64,000 nt of DNA from Cycas panzhihuaensis (taxonomy: Eukaryota > Cycadophyta): assembly GCA_023213395.1 (NCBI GenBank), contig CM041465.1, forward strand, positions 62,565,741 to 62,629,740. The letters are read 5' to 3'. The position numbers and the translations under genes were made by a program. Below the pieces are notes generated by a model, which saw only the letters and a program-made list of their open reading frames with translations, ran no database searches and had not been told where the DNA came from. Each line of letters starts with the position of its first letter. Positions within the stretch are counted from its first letter, which is position 1. This document shows positions 1 through 12,636 of the stretch, piece by piece.

Positions 1-106
1 TCTATTGTATGATATGATTTGTATACATAGACAAGGGGCAATTGGTACCCCATTTGGCCCATGATGATGATGTTATGATAGCTTTGTGATGTTGTTGGTT
101 TGTTGT

Positions 107-127
107 ATTATTTATTTATTTATTTAT
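107..127. repeat. (TTTA)n microsatellite
   Basis: A short run of about five ATTT/TTTA units lies in the 3' spacer of T1. Related copies have AT-rich simple sequence in the same spacer, for example TA runs near 53508. Confidence 0.8.
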
Positions 128-689
128 GTGATGCATAAAGAGATAGGTGTATGCATATGGATATGGGTACACGGGCGCACGGGAGATTATGCATTATGAT
201 GGTTTTGGTTGATTGTTATGAATGATATTTGTTGTTAGAGCATATGTGGATGATACTCATGCTTCCTTTTATGTAATACCACACTCATAGTGAGTACACA
301 TGATTACCACATGTATCAATGATAGATATATATGAGGCTAGGAGGGGGAGCCACATATGTCCACTGGGGAGTAGAATGGATATGCAAATGAAGTAATGAT
401 AAGAGGAGTATATATACTCAAATAAAAGGACCTAGTTAGGAAGTAATTCCAAGATCAGAAGTAAAGGAAGTTTGTATATCCAACTAGGAAAGGAGAGGCT
501 CCCATTGGTAGAGAAACAAAAGATGTAATGTAAGTAATGAAATCAGAAAGATAAAGAGACACTCTAAATGACCATTCCTCCTATGGCTAGGGGGAATGAT
601 GACATGCTTAGAGTGGTAGCTTAGGCTTATTTTAGAGCTAGAGGGAAGGGTGTGCCTAGTCTACTAGGGACTAGGGAAGGTCACGCGTA

Positions 690-1790
690 AAAGTTCTTTA
701 GGAATTTACCATTAATAGCTTTCTGAAATTCAAGACCTTCTAGGGTTGCTATCTTATAGGTGCCATTATCATGCTCTTGAGAATGATGAAAGGACCAACC
801 TATTTAGGCCCAAATTTAGACAAGCGATCATGGAGATATTCTAGCTTTAGTACATGGTCCCTAGGATGTAAAGGGTGAGGGTGAAGACATTTATTATATA
901 TTGTTCATACCCTTGCTTTCAAGGTAAGATTTTCTTGATATGCCATCAAGCATCTCTCATCTAAGGCTTTGAGGTTGAGGAGGTAGGCCTAGCAATAAGA
1001 TTCCTTATCAACGGGACCTCAAAGGAAACACACAAGGAGGGATTTCAACTTCCAAGGGGAGAACCACCCGTTCCATACATGAGGGAGAACAGGTCATCCT
1101 TGTCATTGCGAATGGAATTGCAGATGCCCACAGAGCGAGGGAAGTTGAAGGTGCTAAACTCTTTGAATTGGGAAACAATTTTCTTTAAGATATTGATAAG
1201 AGTTTTATTAAAATACTCGATTTGGCCATTGGTTCGAGCATAATAAGGAGAAGAAGTTTTATGGGATATCTTAAACTTCCCACAAAGCTTGTCCATCTCC
1301 TTATTACAAAAGGGAGTACCATTATCTATGATTAGGATATCAAGGACCCCAAATCAATAGATAATATATTGTTAAATGTAGGTAGATATAGTCTTTCTAG
1401 TAATAGAGGATAAGGGGACCATTTAGCCCATTTAGTAAAGTATTCCATTTCACTAGATAAACTTATATCACATGAGGAAGGAGGGGTTATGGCAATAATA
1501 AGGTCTAATCCTGATTAGGAAAATGGACATGATGAAATAATCAAGTGTAAGGCCTTAGAAAGTGAATGGATGATGCCTGTGTTCCCGCCACCTACAACAT
1601 CATAGGGCATAGGCATTGCATCTCTTAAGAGGGACGACCAGTAATGACCCATGTAGAGGATCCTCTCAGCCATGGATTGCCCCCCAAAGTGGCCCCTAAA
1701 AATTCCATTGTGGTATTAACAAAGTATCGCTCACCTTGTCATGGTTGACATAGTGAAAGAGGACCCTATCAAAGGATATCTTGTACAACA
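690..1790 (-). pseudogene. Ty3/gypsy integrase, broken (T1)
   Basis: The integrase of T1 would insert element cDNA into chromosomes. The best preserved part is 1045-1296, with CGKFKISHKTSSPYYA and TNGQIEYFNKTLINIL, the block around the catalytic glutamate of the retroviral-type core; that glutamate is still present. The first catalytic aspartate context (GLDLI) can be read near 1500, and a degraded Cys-rich zinc-binding part near 1560-1700. The C-terminal end (690-1040) matches the intact-looking tail in the copy at 32770-33054. Frames shift several times, so no product is possible. Confidence 0.85.
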
Positions 1791-1829
1791 CCTCCTGTAT
1801 GAGGAAGTACTACCTAGCAGTGGCTTTAA

Positions 1830-2375
1830 CTCATGACCTCACCTTGTTAGTAGCATCAAAACAAAACTACTATTCAATAAGGCATCGTCCAATATCCCCA
1901 TACAATTCATTATTAGCCAATGGATGGGGGGAAAAGTCTTGGATAGAAAAGATATGCTTATTTGATAAGGAGTCATCAACAAGAATGTCAAAAGAGTTAG
2001 GAATATGGGCATCAACTACCGCCGTTCAAAGGACCATCATTCCCTTCTTTGATTTCCTCTTAACAATTAAAGATTATATTCTTGAAGGAGGATGGGCCAT
2101 TTTCTAGTCATATCAGTCAAGTTGGACTGGTCGAGGTATCCCAAGGGATTAGATTGGGTGATCACTTGGGTGATGTTATTGAGCAAGTAATGCCTAAATT
2201 TCTTGGTTGCGTGAACCAAGGCAAGGCATTCCTTATCGACGTAAGAATAATTAAGCTCAATAGTAACTAAGGTGTGACTGATGAAATAGCCCCTAAGGAG
2301 TCATTGGTAGCTGATGTGTAGAGGATAAAGGGTTGATCAAAGAGAGGGGGCACCAAGAGGGGTCCTCATGCTATG
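1830..2375 (-). pseudogene. RNase H domain, broken (T1)
   Basis: This is the RNase H that follows RT in Ty3/gypsy pol and degrades the RNA strand of the RNA-DNA hybrid. Between about 2060 and 2280 the minus strand reads KECLALVHATKKFRHYLLNN and then a segment with NPLGYL, in the same order as in T3 (22500-22640) and T4 (31460-31640). The plus-strand open frame at 1781-2107 is its mirror and is not a gene. The element breaks off at about 2375. Confidence 0.85.
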
Positions 2376-3308
2376 TAGATGTATAGCCATAATCTCGTAA
2401 TTCTTGGCCAGATTCTAAAACCACCCTTATCAATTCCCTTAATAAATCTCTTTTTTTGGAGTCACCCAATAACTTTTTTCCTATAGTATAACAATTTAAT
2501 CTAAGTATCTCATCTTAGGGGTCTTATTCAATGGTGTCTGGCCCATTCCCTTTTCTACATAGAGTAAAACTATGGGATAACCTTCCCTTTGCTATGCTTA
2601 GGAAAGGGATTCTCTTATTCAATGAATAAATAGGGTCTTTCTCCCCCTTTTATAATTCAAGGGGGCCAACTGAACCCTTAATTCAAGAAAGAGATTTTTT
2701 AGCTCTTATATGCATGAAGTGAATCATCATTCATTGATAAGTAGTGAACCCCTTTCTACTATTGCTTTTGTTTTCTTTCATTAAATTGGATCCATGTGAC
2801 TCATTAAGGTCTAATTCTTTATCTATTTAATACTTGACTAAGGTTGAGTTCTCATTGAAGAGAGAACATGATGCCCCTACTCTTGGTCCCGCCTCCCACT
2901 GGTCATGAGAAATCTTCCTCTTTGGTAAAGGATCCGCTATTTCCACTAAATTATGGTTGGTTAAGATGGGACTCATTAGACTACCTCTTTTGGGAATTCG
3001 ATATGATCTTATAACCCTATATAATTACATTGATGACAAACTCTATCTCTGATGGATGGTTCATAATTAAATGGTTGACACTCATAAAAGCTATCGAGCA
3101 TGGCCCAAAAGATAAAGGTGCACCTCGTTTCATTGATGAAGTAATCACCTATAGTCCTCCTATTACTATTGAAGTTGATTCTTATGTAAAGCTTACTAAC
3201 ATTGGGTATAATTATCATTTAAAAAGAAGGGCAGGGCTATAATAGGGTAATTTTGTCTTGCTGCGGGTAAACTGAGGACCAAGTATTAACAACTATATTA
3301 TGACCTCC

Positions 3309-3327
3309 CCCTTCTTTCAAAGAAGGG
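3309..3327. repeat. Perfect short inverted repeat
   Basis: CCCTTCTTT and AAAGAAGGG flank a single central C, giving a perfect 9-bp stem. It is not followed by a T-run and has no gene next to it, so there is no reason to call it a terminator. Confidence 0.6.
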
Positions 3328-4789
3328 AGCACTCTTTGTCAAAAAATTATTGCTTATGATTATCTCTCTTTGTAAAGATCTATTCCTCCATCTACAAATA
3401 TATGAATAAGTGTCTCCTCACTCAAGCATGTAATTCCTAAGTGTATTATGCCTTGATGTTAATAAGTTAAGATTAGTCAACAACTATTACATGTAGTCTT
3501 AGGCTTCGATGAACAAAAACAAGTAGTTTAAGTTTATAGTTCCCTTACTCAATGCTCCTCGCCTATGATTGAAAGATATAGCTGAGTGGGATGGGGCCTA
3601 TTTATTGGCTTAGCTCGATGGGGTTTCTATGAATTAAAAAAATGTGAGTTGATGGCAGTAAATAGATGCCAATGGAAATAAAGATATAATACTTTATGAT
3701 AAGATAGATGACTTTGTTACACTTCGTGGATTAGGAAGATCTAAGCCTTATGGATGTACAACTAGTAAAAACCTTAGGAAAAGTGTTGTCTTCTGGTCAA
3801 TGAGATTATCTCCTTCCTAAGAATAGTGAAATGAAGAAAATGGTTCGCACTTCAAAATCCAAAGAGTATACCATCATTGTTTTCCCTTACATGATCTCAG
3901 TAGCTCTATTACCTATAATAGTTATTTGGCTAGCAATGATCCTTATGTCTAATAATATTAAAGACTAGAAGGCTAGGCACTATTCCAGATTATCACTACC
4001 GGAAACAACATATATATTAGCATATGAATAACCATTCACTAAATAGCCTTGTCCCTAATGGATTGCGTAAGTGGTTGTTTGATCAATATTTATTGTTGGA
4101 TGTTCATACTATACCAAAGTGTTTATTCCTTAGAGAGTTAGGAGAGGGCTATAGGTTTAATTGTTCCTTAGTCATAGTGATCTTTGATGACCTAGCTTAG
4201 TTAATCTATATTGATCATAGAAAGCATCAAGTCATAGCTATATCCATTAGACATGGGAACACGCACCCAAGAATTATAGATTGGGCTAAAGCTCCCTCAT
4301 GTTCTATATTGTGTCAATTATTTAAGAACCTAGAAACATTGATAGAAGCAATAGTATTTTGGGGTTGACCATTGAGAAGTAAAATTCTCTATTATAATTA
4401 ATTTTAGTATAGAATGACTATACTATTATAGCAAATAATCCTTGAGTGTGCCTATTCTTCAAAAAACTGTAGGGTTTCAATTTCAATGAATTTTGTTCCT
4501 GTCCCATGGCTAATCTACTCCTTTCATTCCTGGATTTCTATTATTAGTATGTTGGTCAACCTATTCTCCTCCCTCATGCCACTCTGACCTAGAACCGATA
4601 AAGTTAGTGATGCACAGGGTCATAAGTGCACCCTTAAATAAACTAGAAATGAAAGTGTATCATTATTCAAGAAGATGTCAGTTTAGCTCAATTAATGTCA
4701 GCTTGACCAACAAGCATAAACTTTAAGGCATGGGTCTTTTTCAACACCTATATCTTGTATTTCCTATTATGGTTATTCTTTTTTATTTC

Positions 4790-5120
4790 CTAACAATAAC
4801 TCATTCCTTTTTCTTTTGATTTCTATAACTTATTTATAACAATAAAGTGTTGCAATATCTCTCTTTATTCTTTTGATTTCCACATAGTGATTTATCTATA
4901 ATAATAATAGTAGAGTGCTATAATATCTCTTTATTCTTTGATTTCCGTGATAGTGACTCATTTATAACAATAATAGTAGAGTACCATATCATCTCCTCGC
5001 TCTTTTGATAATATTGATAATGCCATCTCTAACAATAGTGACTCATCTATATCAATAATGATAGTGTCGTAGTATTTCTCTCTTGTTTTAATCTTTCCTG
5101 ATAGATGGAAATAACTCATC
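4790..5120. repeat. Degenerate tandem repeat, unit about 65-85 bp
   Basis: Four to five imperfect copies of an AT-rich unit follow one another. Each has a block like CTTTTGATTTC, a block like GTGACTCATCTATA or GTGATTTATCTATA, a run of AATAATAGTAGAGTG type, and ends in ATATCTCT. Units 2 and 3 (about 4865-4990) are closest to each other. It looks like a decayed minisatellite. No coding frame runs through it. Confidence 0.6.
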
Positions 5121-6060
5121 AATGACAAAACTCTTTTTTAATCATATATTAGAAATAAAGTTCTTTAAACACTACAACCTTCAATATGTTTTGAAATATG
5201 AATCTCTTTTCTTTTAATAGGGTAAGATCTAATTAGAGAGGCTCCACTATCGCCTATAGTATAGGTCCGATCCAATAGTGATCTATCTTCTATCAACCAC
5301 TCAACCACATCTTTTTAAGAGATTAAAATAGTAGCTAGCTCAATTTTTTTAATATGGGCAATGTCTAATAAGAAAGAGTAAGAGTATAATTCAATAGTGA
5401 TATATCTTTTATTTAATAGATCTTTTTAAATAGATTTAAAATAGTAATAGTGTTGCCTTCTTTCAATAGGGTGAAACAAAGTAGTCGCTTTGCATTATTC
5501 TAACTGATAAATAGGCAGCAACTTATATGACTGGACCATTTTATCAAGTATCACCATTGGTGGGTGGCTCTTCGCTATGATTATGTTACTGGGCACAACC
5601 TATGCTTGAACCGTTGACAGAGGGATTTAACTGTGGGAATAGAAGTCTTTGTTATTGGTGTGCCTATTGGTCACCACTTGATTGCTCCTCTTCATTGAGA
5701 GATTCTTTATTTCCTTATCTTATTTAGGGGGTAAGGTTGATGACAACAACCTTCTTTCACCACCTCTTCAATAAAGAAAGAACCAAAAGAAGAGGGAGTA
5801 AACATTTTTTATGAGCTATCAAATCTGTGCGTTAACATAATTGATAATAGATTCTTTGGATAACCTTTCCAAGAGCTAGAAAATCTACTCATAACATGGA
5901 AAATTTAGAAATCTAAATTATTGGAGAGAATTCTAGAGAAAAGCCTAGATCCCATCATAGATGATGAATTCCATTACTTACATGATAGCAGGACACTAAT
6001 GGAGTAGGATTGACTAAGCTTAGAATGTGTTGGGATAATGCCCAATATTGAAATGTGTGC

Positions 6061-6175
6061 ATCCATGTTGGGCCTCTAAGAGGCATCTTAGGCCTCCAAA
6101 AAGCACCTTGGGCCTCCTAAAGCCACCATGCAGCCACCTAGAGCCAACACGGAGCCACCATAGCCACCGTAAGGT
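6061..6175. repeat. Short GC-rich repeat cluster
   Basis: A cluster of imperfect 20-25 base repeats containing TTGGGCCTCC/TTAGGCCTCC followed by AAAGCACC or AAGCCACC, grading into repeats of GGAGCCACC. It is much more GC-rich than the DNA around it. Origin unknown. Confidence 0.55.
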
Positions 6176-9100
6176 ATGTTACTTTATTAATGTATTTAAT
6201 ATTTTATTCTTTATTTAATTTTTTCAATTGGATGTCAGGTAGAGGTGCTTGCCACCTTCCTAAAACTATATAATAGTGGGGAATGCATCCCTGGTGTTCT
6301 TTAACACTGTCATTCAATATATAAATATTATTTACCTTATGATGATGAAGTGCCATTTGTGATCCTCCCACTATGCTCCTCGATGCCAATAGAATGAACT
6401 TCAAGAAATTGATGGATAAGGAAGATTGGTAAAGATTCCTATAATTGGAGATAATAAGACCTACTTTTGAATAAGAAAGGCCTCGAACAAAACCATAGTG
6501 GCTAAGAAGGCCTCAATATTCTATGGGGAATTATAAAGGTTAGAGTAAACTATGGCATATGAATAGTAGGATGAGGTAATAATGGTTGATTAATGTTCAT
6601 ATTTAAGTTTACTATGTTTTACATCAAAGTGATAGGATTCAAATCTATAGCCCTTTGTACCTAAAATAGATGTGCTAACCAGACTATGCTAGACCTTGTC
6701 TCACCCATACTAATCCCAACTAAGATTCTATAGATGTCACTATTATCAATGAACTTGTAGAAAGAGGGGTACTACTTCCTCACTTGTCCTTAATTTAGTC
6801 CTCTTTATGAAGCTTTATCTTATATATGATATTCTTTATCAAAACGTTGAGTGGTAAAGACCAAAATGATGTAGCATTAGGAATTATTGATCATTGTTCT
6901 CCTTGAATAATAAAATAAATAGGAAACTTCTAATTGATCATTCTATACTATTATTTGGCACATCTCATTACATTCTAAATGATAGTGGAGAGAGGGACAT
7001 ACTATTGGTTAGACATCCTCATATTCTTGTTGCTTAACATTCTTACCTAGATGACAATTATCATCCATTTTGTAAGTTCACACTCTAGTGTCTTACTTAG
7101 CTTCCTTTCAATCAACCCCCAACATGTCCTGTCTTTGTTATTATCATGGAAAGACTTAGACTAATATTTTAATACTAAATACATGGGGAGAGAAAGACAA
7201 TATTAATTTTTAGAAAGATGAGTCACTATTTTATTTAGTGAAGGTGTTCATAGGTTTAGAAAAGCCTCCAACCCCCCTTAAAATTAAATGAATAAATTAA
7301 AAGATCCTCTATTCTTTGATAAATATTTCATTTAGGGTAGAGGCAAAGGGTTTGACTTTTACTATTAGATTAAGTGCATGGATCACAATTTCCACTTAGA
7401 GGTAAAGGATTATGATTATTTTATCATGTAATTCACTAGCTACTATTGAATTATTTCATTTTATCATTCTAGTATGGTTCCATTACCATCACTAGCTTAC
7501 ATTTCAATAATGAAAAATCAATGTTTATTCTGAAGAATGAAGGGGCCTACAGATAGGAGGAATGAGGGAAGAAGAACCAGGGATTAGGGAGTATATAGAT
7601 GAGGCTACTAGCTACCTCATAACATTATGAAACTTAATATATCTAATCTATTGCATGTGATCCCCCACCCAGGTCTAGCCACTAGAATAAAGGATGGAGT
7701 AGAAAGAGTGCAATAGTTTCCTTTGATAAGAGAGCATGCATGCAAGGGCTATAATAATTGGCCTCTTCCACTTATTCTATTTAGTTATGAGTAATGTAGT
7801 AGATGGCCTTTTGGTGGAATTAGATGAATGAGGAGCTGATGAAGAAAGCTCATGCAATGATCGATGGACCTAAAGAGCTGGTAAGCTGTTGGGAATGCAT
7901 GGAAGGGATGAAAAGAAGGCAAGCCACTATGTTTGACCCAAATTTACAAAATGAAGAAATAGACAAGAGAGATGATCATTGATCTAAATGAAGTAAATAC
8001 CTTCCCTTCCATTCATTTAGGAGGGTATGACCTCACAATCAAGGTCAATGGGGTCAATATTATTGTCATGCCCCGAAAGAGTCCCTTTTAGTCTAAAAAT
8101 AAGGGAATGGATGGAAGTGGCAACTTTAACTTCTAGATTTATAGTTACCATTCATGGCTATGGTAGGTATTTCACGAGACTTAATAGAAGCATCTGAAAG
8201 TTCTAAGTATTATATTGTGTGGGATGAGCCCAACACACCCTCAATGCCTTGCATCTAGTGCTCCCTTCTAGATCTAATAATCCCTAACCCTATTTAATAA
8301 AGAAGTCATTGATAGGGATCCAAGACACTAATGAGTAGGTCTAAGATTAGACCGAAAACCATGGAATCATTATAGGAACTATCACATTCCCAATAACTTG
8401 TAAAGCCTTTCTTAAGACATAAGACTTCCCCTTCCCAAACTAGTCATAGAAAAAGGAGATTGGCTACTATTGGATCCAGGCCCAATAAGGGAAATAAAGG
8501 GTACTTAGAAGCCTCTAATATACCTTAAAGAATTAGCACCCAACTGGTCATAAGTCTATGACATACGAGAGGAGACCCAACCCATACTTCTCTAATTTAG
8601 TGTAGCCTAGCCACCTTATTTTATAGTAATGACATGGCTCACTTCAATCTTTAAGGCTATGTATTTAGGTGGAAAATATTGGGGTATGGCTTTTTCTAGT
8701 TAGGAGTAGTGTAGTGCAGTGCTTTCCCCTTCCCTGTGGATTCTCACTCATTTGTAGATCTACCTTTAGCCAAACACTTTTCAAATAGGTTACCTCATTG
8801 GACTTTCAAGGCTTCACTTGCCTACTTTATTTTCTAGATCCATCAGTAGGGCATAGTATGAGGATGGATCAATATCCACATGTTGGCTATTACTATTTCT
8901 CTTCACCCTAATGGGCATTCTTACTATATTTATATTCCATGCATGGTTATTATTATTTCTTTTGATAAGGAAAGGGAATTCACTCCTTAACCTCCATCTC
9001 ATCATGATGCTAATGTTAGGGAAATTGAGGGGCTTACTATATTATTAGATCCAACACCTTCCAATGATGATTCACTCAAGGTAGCTTATTGATCTTTTAT

Positions 9101-10305
9101 TCTTTCTAAATGCATGTACCTAATTACAAAGCATTTATCAATGTGATACAAGGGAGCAAAACACCGATATTAAGCACTTCATATATGTGCCTTGACTAGA
9201 ACTTAGCATGACACCTAGTTGGGGTTGGGGGTATATTTAATCTATATTTATAATTCATTATGGATTGTCTCCATCTTTACAATTTTCTCATTAGGCATTT
9301 GAAGTGATGGGTTATTCACCACCTAGAACCATAAGGACAAGAGCCTTGGACACACTTTGATTATCCCTTTTACTAAGCTTGAACTAGAGGTAGGGGTGAA
9401 GGGCCAGTTAATATCTAGAAGGGTATCCCTTCCTAAGCGTAGCAAAGGGAAAGGTAAGATTTTCCCCTTTCCTTTATGGTATTGAATTTATTTACTTGGG
9501 CCATCTCTTTATCAATTACAAGGAGGTTTATTACACCATGACTAGTTGTCCTCCTGCTATCAATGGACCCATAATAAAGGAAAACCTATCATCAGTGTCT
9601 AAAGTAGATAGCCTAAATGGTCCATATATACTTGAACCTAATTAATCAATTATTCCAAGGTTATACCTCTTCTTTTAGAGTAAAATGTAATGGAGGAAAG
9701 TGGCCAGATTAAATAATTATCGATAAAATGTAAAGGAAATGCTTTAGTAATAGTCACCGACATTTTTGCCCCAACCATATCTAGCAAGTACCCAATCTCT
9801 ATAGTCTATGAGGCCCATTCTTTCTTCGATGTATGCCTCCCACTACTTTTCCTATTTAGATGTTATCACTTGCCCTAACTAGTAGAGCAAGAGGATTTTC
9901 CCCTAATACAAATTATTCTAGTCCTGGAAAAGATGGGGAAGGAAGCTAATAATTCCCTTAACTGATCACTATAGTAGACTATCACTTCATAAAGTAAATT
10001 GAACATCTTCTTTAGCATCCCATAAGTCTTAATAATGTGACTTTTCCTTCATACTACCGGTGGATCATCAATTACAAAGAATAATAGGGGATATGATGGT
10101 AGGATGTCACTCCTTCAGTGACAATTACGCACCAACAAATACCCAAATAACTCTAAAGAAAGCGCTTGTATTCCCTTCAAAGGGGTAACCTCCTAATTAC
10201 ATATAATAGCAAGGATATTCAAGATACTCTACTCTAAGGATCACACACACACATATAGCTCTTTGGTCACTACACAACCTCCTACTTATGCATGTAGGGT
10301 ATTAA

Positions 10306-10395
10306 GAAGAGGGAAGAAGTAGAAGAAATAGAAGATATAAGAGAAGATAAGAGAGAGAAGAAGTAGAAGATATAAGAGAATGTAAGAAATGTATG
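10306..10395. repeat. Purine-rich GAAGA/ATATAAGAG repeat
   Basis: A plus-strand purine run made of GAAGAAGTAGAAGA and ATATAAGAGA words, with the phrase GAAGAAGTAGAAGATATAAGAGA nearly duplicated. It lies just beyond the chromodomain end of the inverted chromovirus. The purines are on the wrong strand to be that element's polypurine tract. Confidence 0.6.
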
Positions 10396-10454
10396 TTAAG
10401 AGTTAGATCCCTCATAAAGTCCCTTTTAAAAATCTTACCCTAAGCTTACTAATC

Positions 10455-10560
10455 TCAAGATGATATTGGATAAATTGCTCATTCTTTTAGGTTACATCTT
10501 CTTATGGAAGCTATTTCTATTTAATGAGATACTCAATAATTTGCCTAGATTATAAATACC
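10455..10560 (-). pseudogene. Chromodomain, broken
   Basis: The minus strand at about 10467-10549 reads IIEYLIK, then a stop, then residues including LP, EDVT and NEQFIQYHLE. This is the typical end of a chromovirus integrase chromodomain (a YLIKWK...LP..D.TWE type pattern), with the tryptophan codons changed to stops. In living elements this domain reads histone marks and steers insertion. Confidence 0.75.
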
Positions 10561-10619
10561 AAACTCTTTTATCGATGATATGTTCTATAATGAGTTGAAA
10601 TTATCCCTCCTTATTTAAG

Positions 10620-11720
10620 ATAGGTAATTCTATTTAAACTTATACTTGTTGCCCAATTACCCTCTTGATACATGAAACATGCAAAGACATTATGGATCCT
10701 TTATGGTGGTGGTAAATCAAATGCATATATAACTTCACTAATTTTCTTAAGAATTTTATAAGGCCTATTAAATTGAGGTTGTAATTTATGTCACCCATCT
10801 TGTTTGAGAGATACTTGCTTGTATGGTTGCAACTACAAGTATACCTAATTACCTAGTTCAAATACTCATTTACTTTACCCTTTATCTACTTATTATTTCA
10901 TTAAATTTTATATAACGTTCTGATATTCTTTGAGTAGCTTGGGAATTTGTGTTATTTGTTGGGTGTGGTCCTCGACTACTTAAACCTTAGAACTAATTAT
11001 GGCATAATTGTTAAGTATGGTGGTTCATAGCCATATAATGCTTACAACAGAGTCATTCTTACTGATGCATGATAGGTTGTATTATACTACCATTTTGCTA
11101 AAGGAAGTCAATTTTACCATTGACCTACTTATCTCAAGCATAATAATAAAGGTATTCTTAAATACACTTATTAACCACCTCAATTTGACCATCTATTAAT
11201 GGATGGTAGGATGAGCTCATTATCAATTTGGTACTAAGTAGATGGAAGAGTTTCATACGTAAGTTGCTAATGAACTTTGGGTCTCAACCATCAACTATGA
11301 TTATCCTTTAAAAGATTTTAAACAAATTTCTTTACTTTATATATGGCATGGATGCCACAAAATTGAGCATATTTGGTTAGCTTATCAATAGCCATAAGTA
11401 TAACATCTTTTCCTTCTCGACTTAGGTAGACCCATGATGAAGTGTATAGAAATTTCTTCCCATCGTTGATTTAATATAGGAAATGGGTTGCAAAATCCTA
11501 AGGACTTGATTGTTTCTCGCCTTATGTCATTAACACATTTCATATGAGGAAACATATCTCTTTACATCTCCTTGGTCCTTCCAAAAGAAATATTATTTTA
11601 AGCACTAGTATAACCATAGGAAACCCGAGTGACCTGCTATTAGGGAGGCATGTATATCATGTAAAATTTGCTCCTTGAGACTAGAGTGAGGACACACATA
11701 TATATGCTGCCATATATATA
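10620..11720 (-). pseudogene. Chromovirus integrase, broken
   Basis: Three integrase parts can be read on the minus strand. Near 11620-11720 is the zinc-binding part with HDIHASLIAGHSGF (the two His) and a later Cys context (SSYEMC) near 11535. Near 11413-11441 is FIMGLPKSR, which starts the catalytic core, followed by IDKLTKYA. Near 10620-10870 is the C-terminal part with LQPYKQ and VIYAFDLPPP, matching the DNA-binding end of plant chromovirus integrases. Stops and frameshifts interrupt all parts. Confidence 0.85.
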
Positions 11721-11731
11721 TATATATATAA
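11712..11731. repeat. (AT)n microsatellite
   Basis: Twenty bases of pure AT/TA repeat between the RNase H and the zinc-binding part of the decayed chromovirus integrase. Confidence 0.85.
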
Positions 11732-11889
11732 TTTTATACTAGAGAATATTTATCGGCGGCTCATATGTAGTGGGTTGAATACACCCTACTCCTAGCTTGA
11801 AGGTCTTAAATGATGTTCTTTCTAAAGGGTCTTGATCCCATTCTTGTTTGGTGACTTTATCCAAGACGGTTGATCATAGTGATAGAATA

Positions 11890-12636
11890 TAGTATAAAGC
11901 CTTCTTCTTTATGGAAGGAGAGACAAAGTATTAACTACTATATTACTCCTTACCTTTATATATATAATTTCAAAGTCAAAATCCTAGATTTTGGTGAACT
12001 ATTTTATTGTTCTTCGATGCTATCCTTTGAGCTAGAAATATTTTAAGCTATCATGGTTTGTTTTAATTTAGAAATATATTCTTAGTAAATATTATTACCA
12101 TTTCCTAACTATATAGAGGATTATTAACATTCCCTCTCATAGATGGATGAACTTAATTCTTTAGGTACAAGCCTAGGACTTCTAAAAGGCCAAAGGTTTC
12201 CTTCTTGTATTAAGATTACTCTATACACTTTCTCTCATTACTTCATATTCAATGGTGGAAAGTCTCTTATAACGTTCGATATTATGTATGACTCCGAGTG
12301 GTAGTTAAAGCCACGCTTAGGTAAGTTCAAATACTTGAAAGTCCCCATCATCTCGAATAAATAGAATCCTTTTTAATAAGTTGATTTAAAGGGAAAGAAT
12401 CCTTATATATCCTGCTATAAACTTTTGATAATATCATATGACTAGAATCAGAATCTAGCTCCTTAATGTTTTTGGATTTAGGCTAGTTTATGCTTAACTT
12501 CTTAATTTTCTTAGGATTTACCTTAACTCCTTCTTGAGGGATAATATGACCCAAATATTCTCGCTTTCTTTGTTTACCTAAATTAACATTTTAATTTTTT
12601 TGCAAGTTACATCTAATCCAAATAGCATGACTAAAA
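11890..12636 (-). pseudogene. Chromovirus RT tail and RNase H, broken
   Basis: At 12501-12562 the minus strand reads EYLGHIIPQEGVKVNPKKIK, the conserved end of Ty3/gypsy reverse transcriptase, followed by a PKSKNIKEL segment that starts the connection domain. RNase H follows: LIQEGKPLAFL near 12183-12215 and LKIFLAQRIAS with LGF further down, near 11960-12060. The catalytic part of RT lies in the gap. No continuous frame survives. Confidence 0.85.

Larger units (their letters stand above)
1..2375 (-). mobile_element. Tat-lineage Ty3/gypsy remnant T1 (3' part, inverted)
   Basis: This is the 3' part of an old retrotransposon read on the minus strand: RNase H, then integrase, then the 3' noncoding spacer, which runs off the left edge. 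Bases 1-690 are the reverse complement of the spacer that follows integrase in the copies at 24071 and 33055, including the repeated blocks around the hexamer CATATG and the ATTTATTT run. The element is CpG-poor and full of stops, so it belongs with the old copies T3 and T4. Homology to those copies stops near 2375, inside the RNase H. RT, protease, gag and both LTRs are not in the window. Confidence 0.85.
2376..10440. other. AT-rich DNA, no recognisable gene
   Basis: About 8 kb of AT-rich, CpG-poor DNA in which I recognise no gene, RNA or transposon family. Every reading frame is short; the longest (3030-3242 plus, 3009-3218 minus) overlap on opposite strands and resemble nothing I know. The part nearest 10440 should hold the 3' untranslated region and possibly the 3' LTR of the inverted chromovirus at 10440-12636, but I could not find LTR ends. 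Small repeats inside it are listed separately. Very old transposon debris is the likeliest content; that is inference. Confidence 0.5.
10440..12636 (-). mobile_element. Chromovirus (Ty3/gypsy with chromodomain) remnant, inverted
   Basis: Read on the minus strand from the N gap downward, this stretch holds, in order, the end of RT, RNase H, an integrase with zinc-binding, core and C-terminal parts, and a chromodomain. This is the pol order of chromoviruses, a different branch of Ty3/gypsy from all the other copies here. It is heavily decayed, with many stops and AT enrichment, and is cut off upstream by the gap. LTRs were not found. Tekay-type is my guess from the integrase wording; Reina or another chromovirus clade is possible. 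Confidence 0.85.

Noticed and set aside
3009-3242. Open frames of about 70 codons on both strands
   Set aside because: They overlap on opposite strands, match nothing I recognise, and lie in AT-rich DNA where such frames arise by chance.
3832-3969. Small plus-strand frame with a hydrophobic stretch (YMISVALLPIIVIWLAMILM)
   Set aside because: Looks like a membrane peptide, but there is no homologue, no context and no second copy; AT-rich codons readily give hydrophobic runs.
10306-10395. Polypurine tract of the chromovirus
   Set aside because: The purines are on the plus strand while the element runs on the minus strand.
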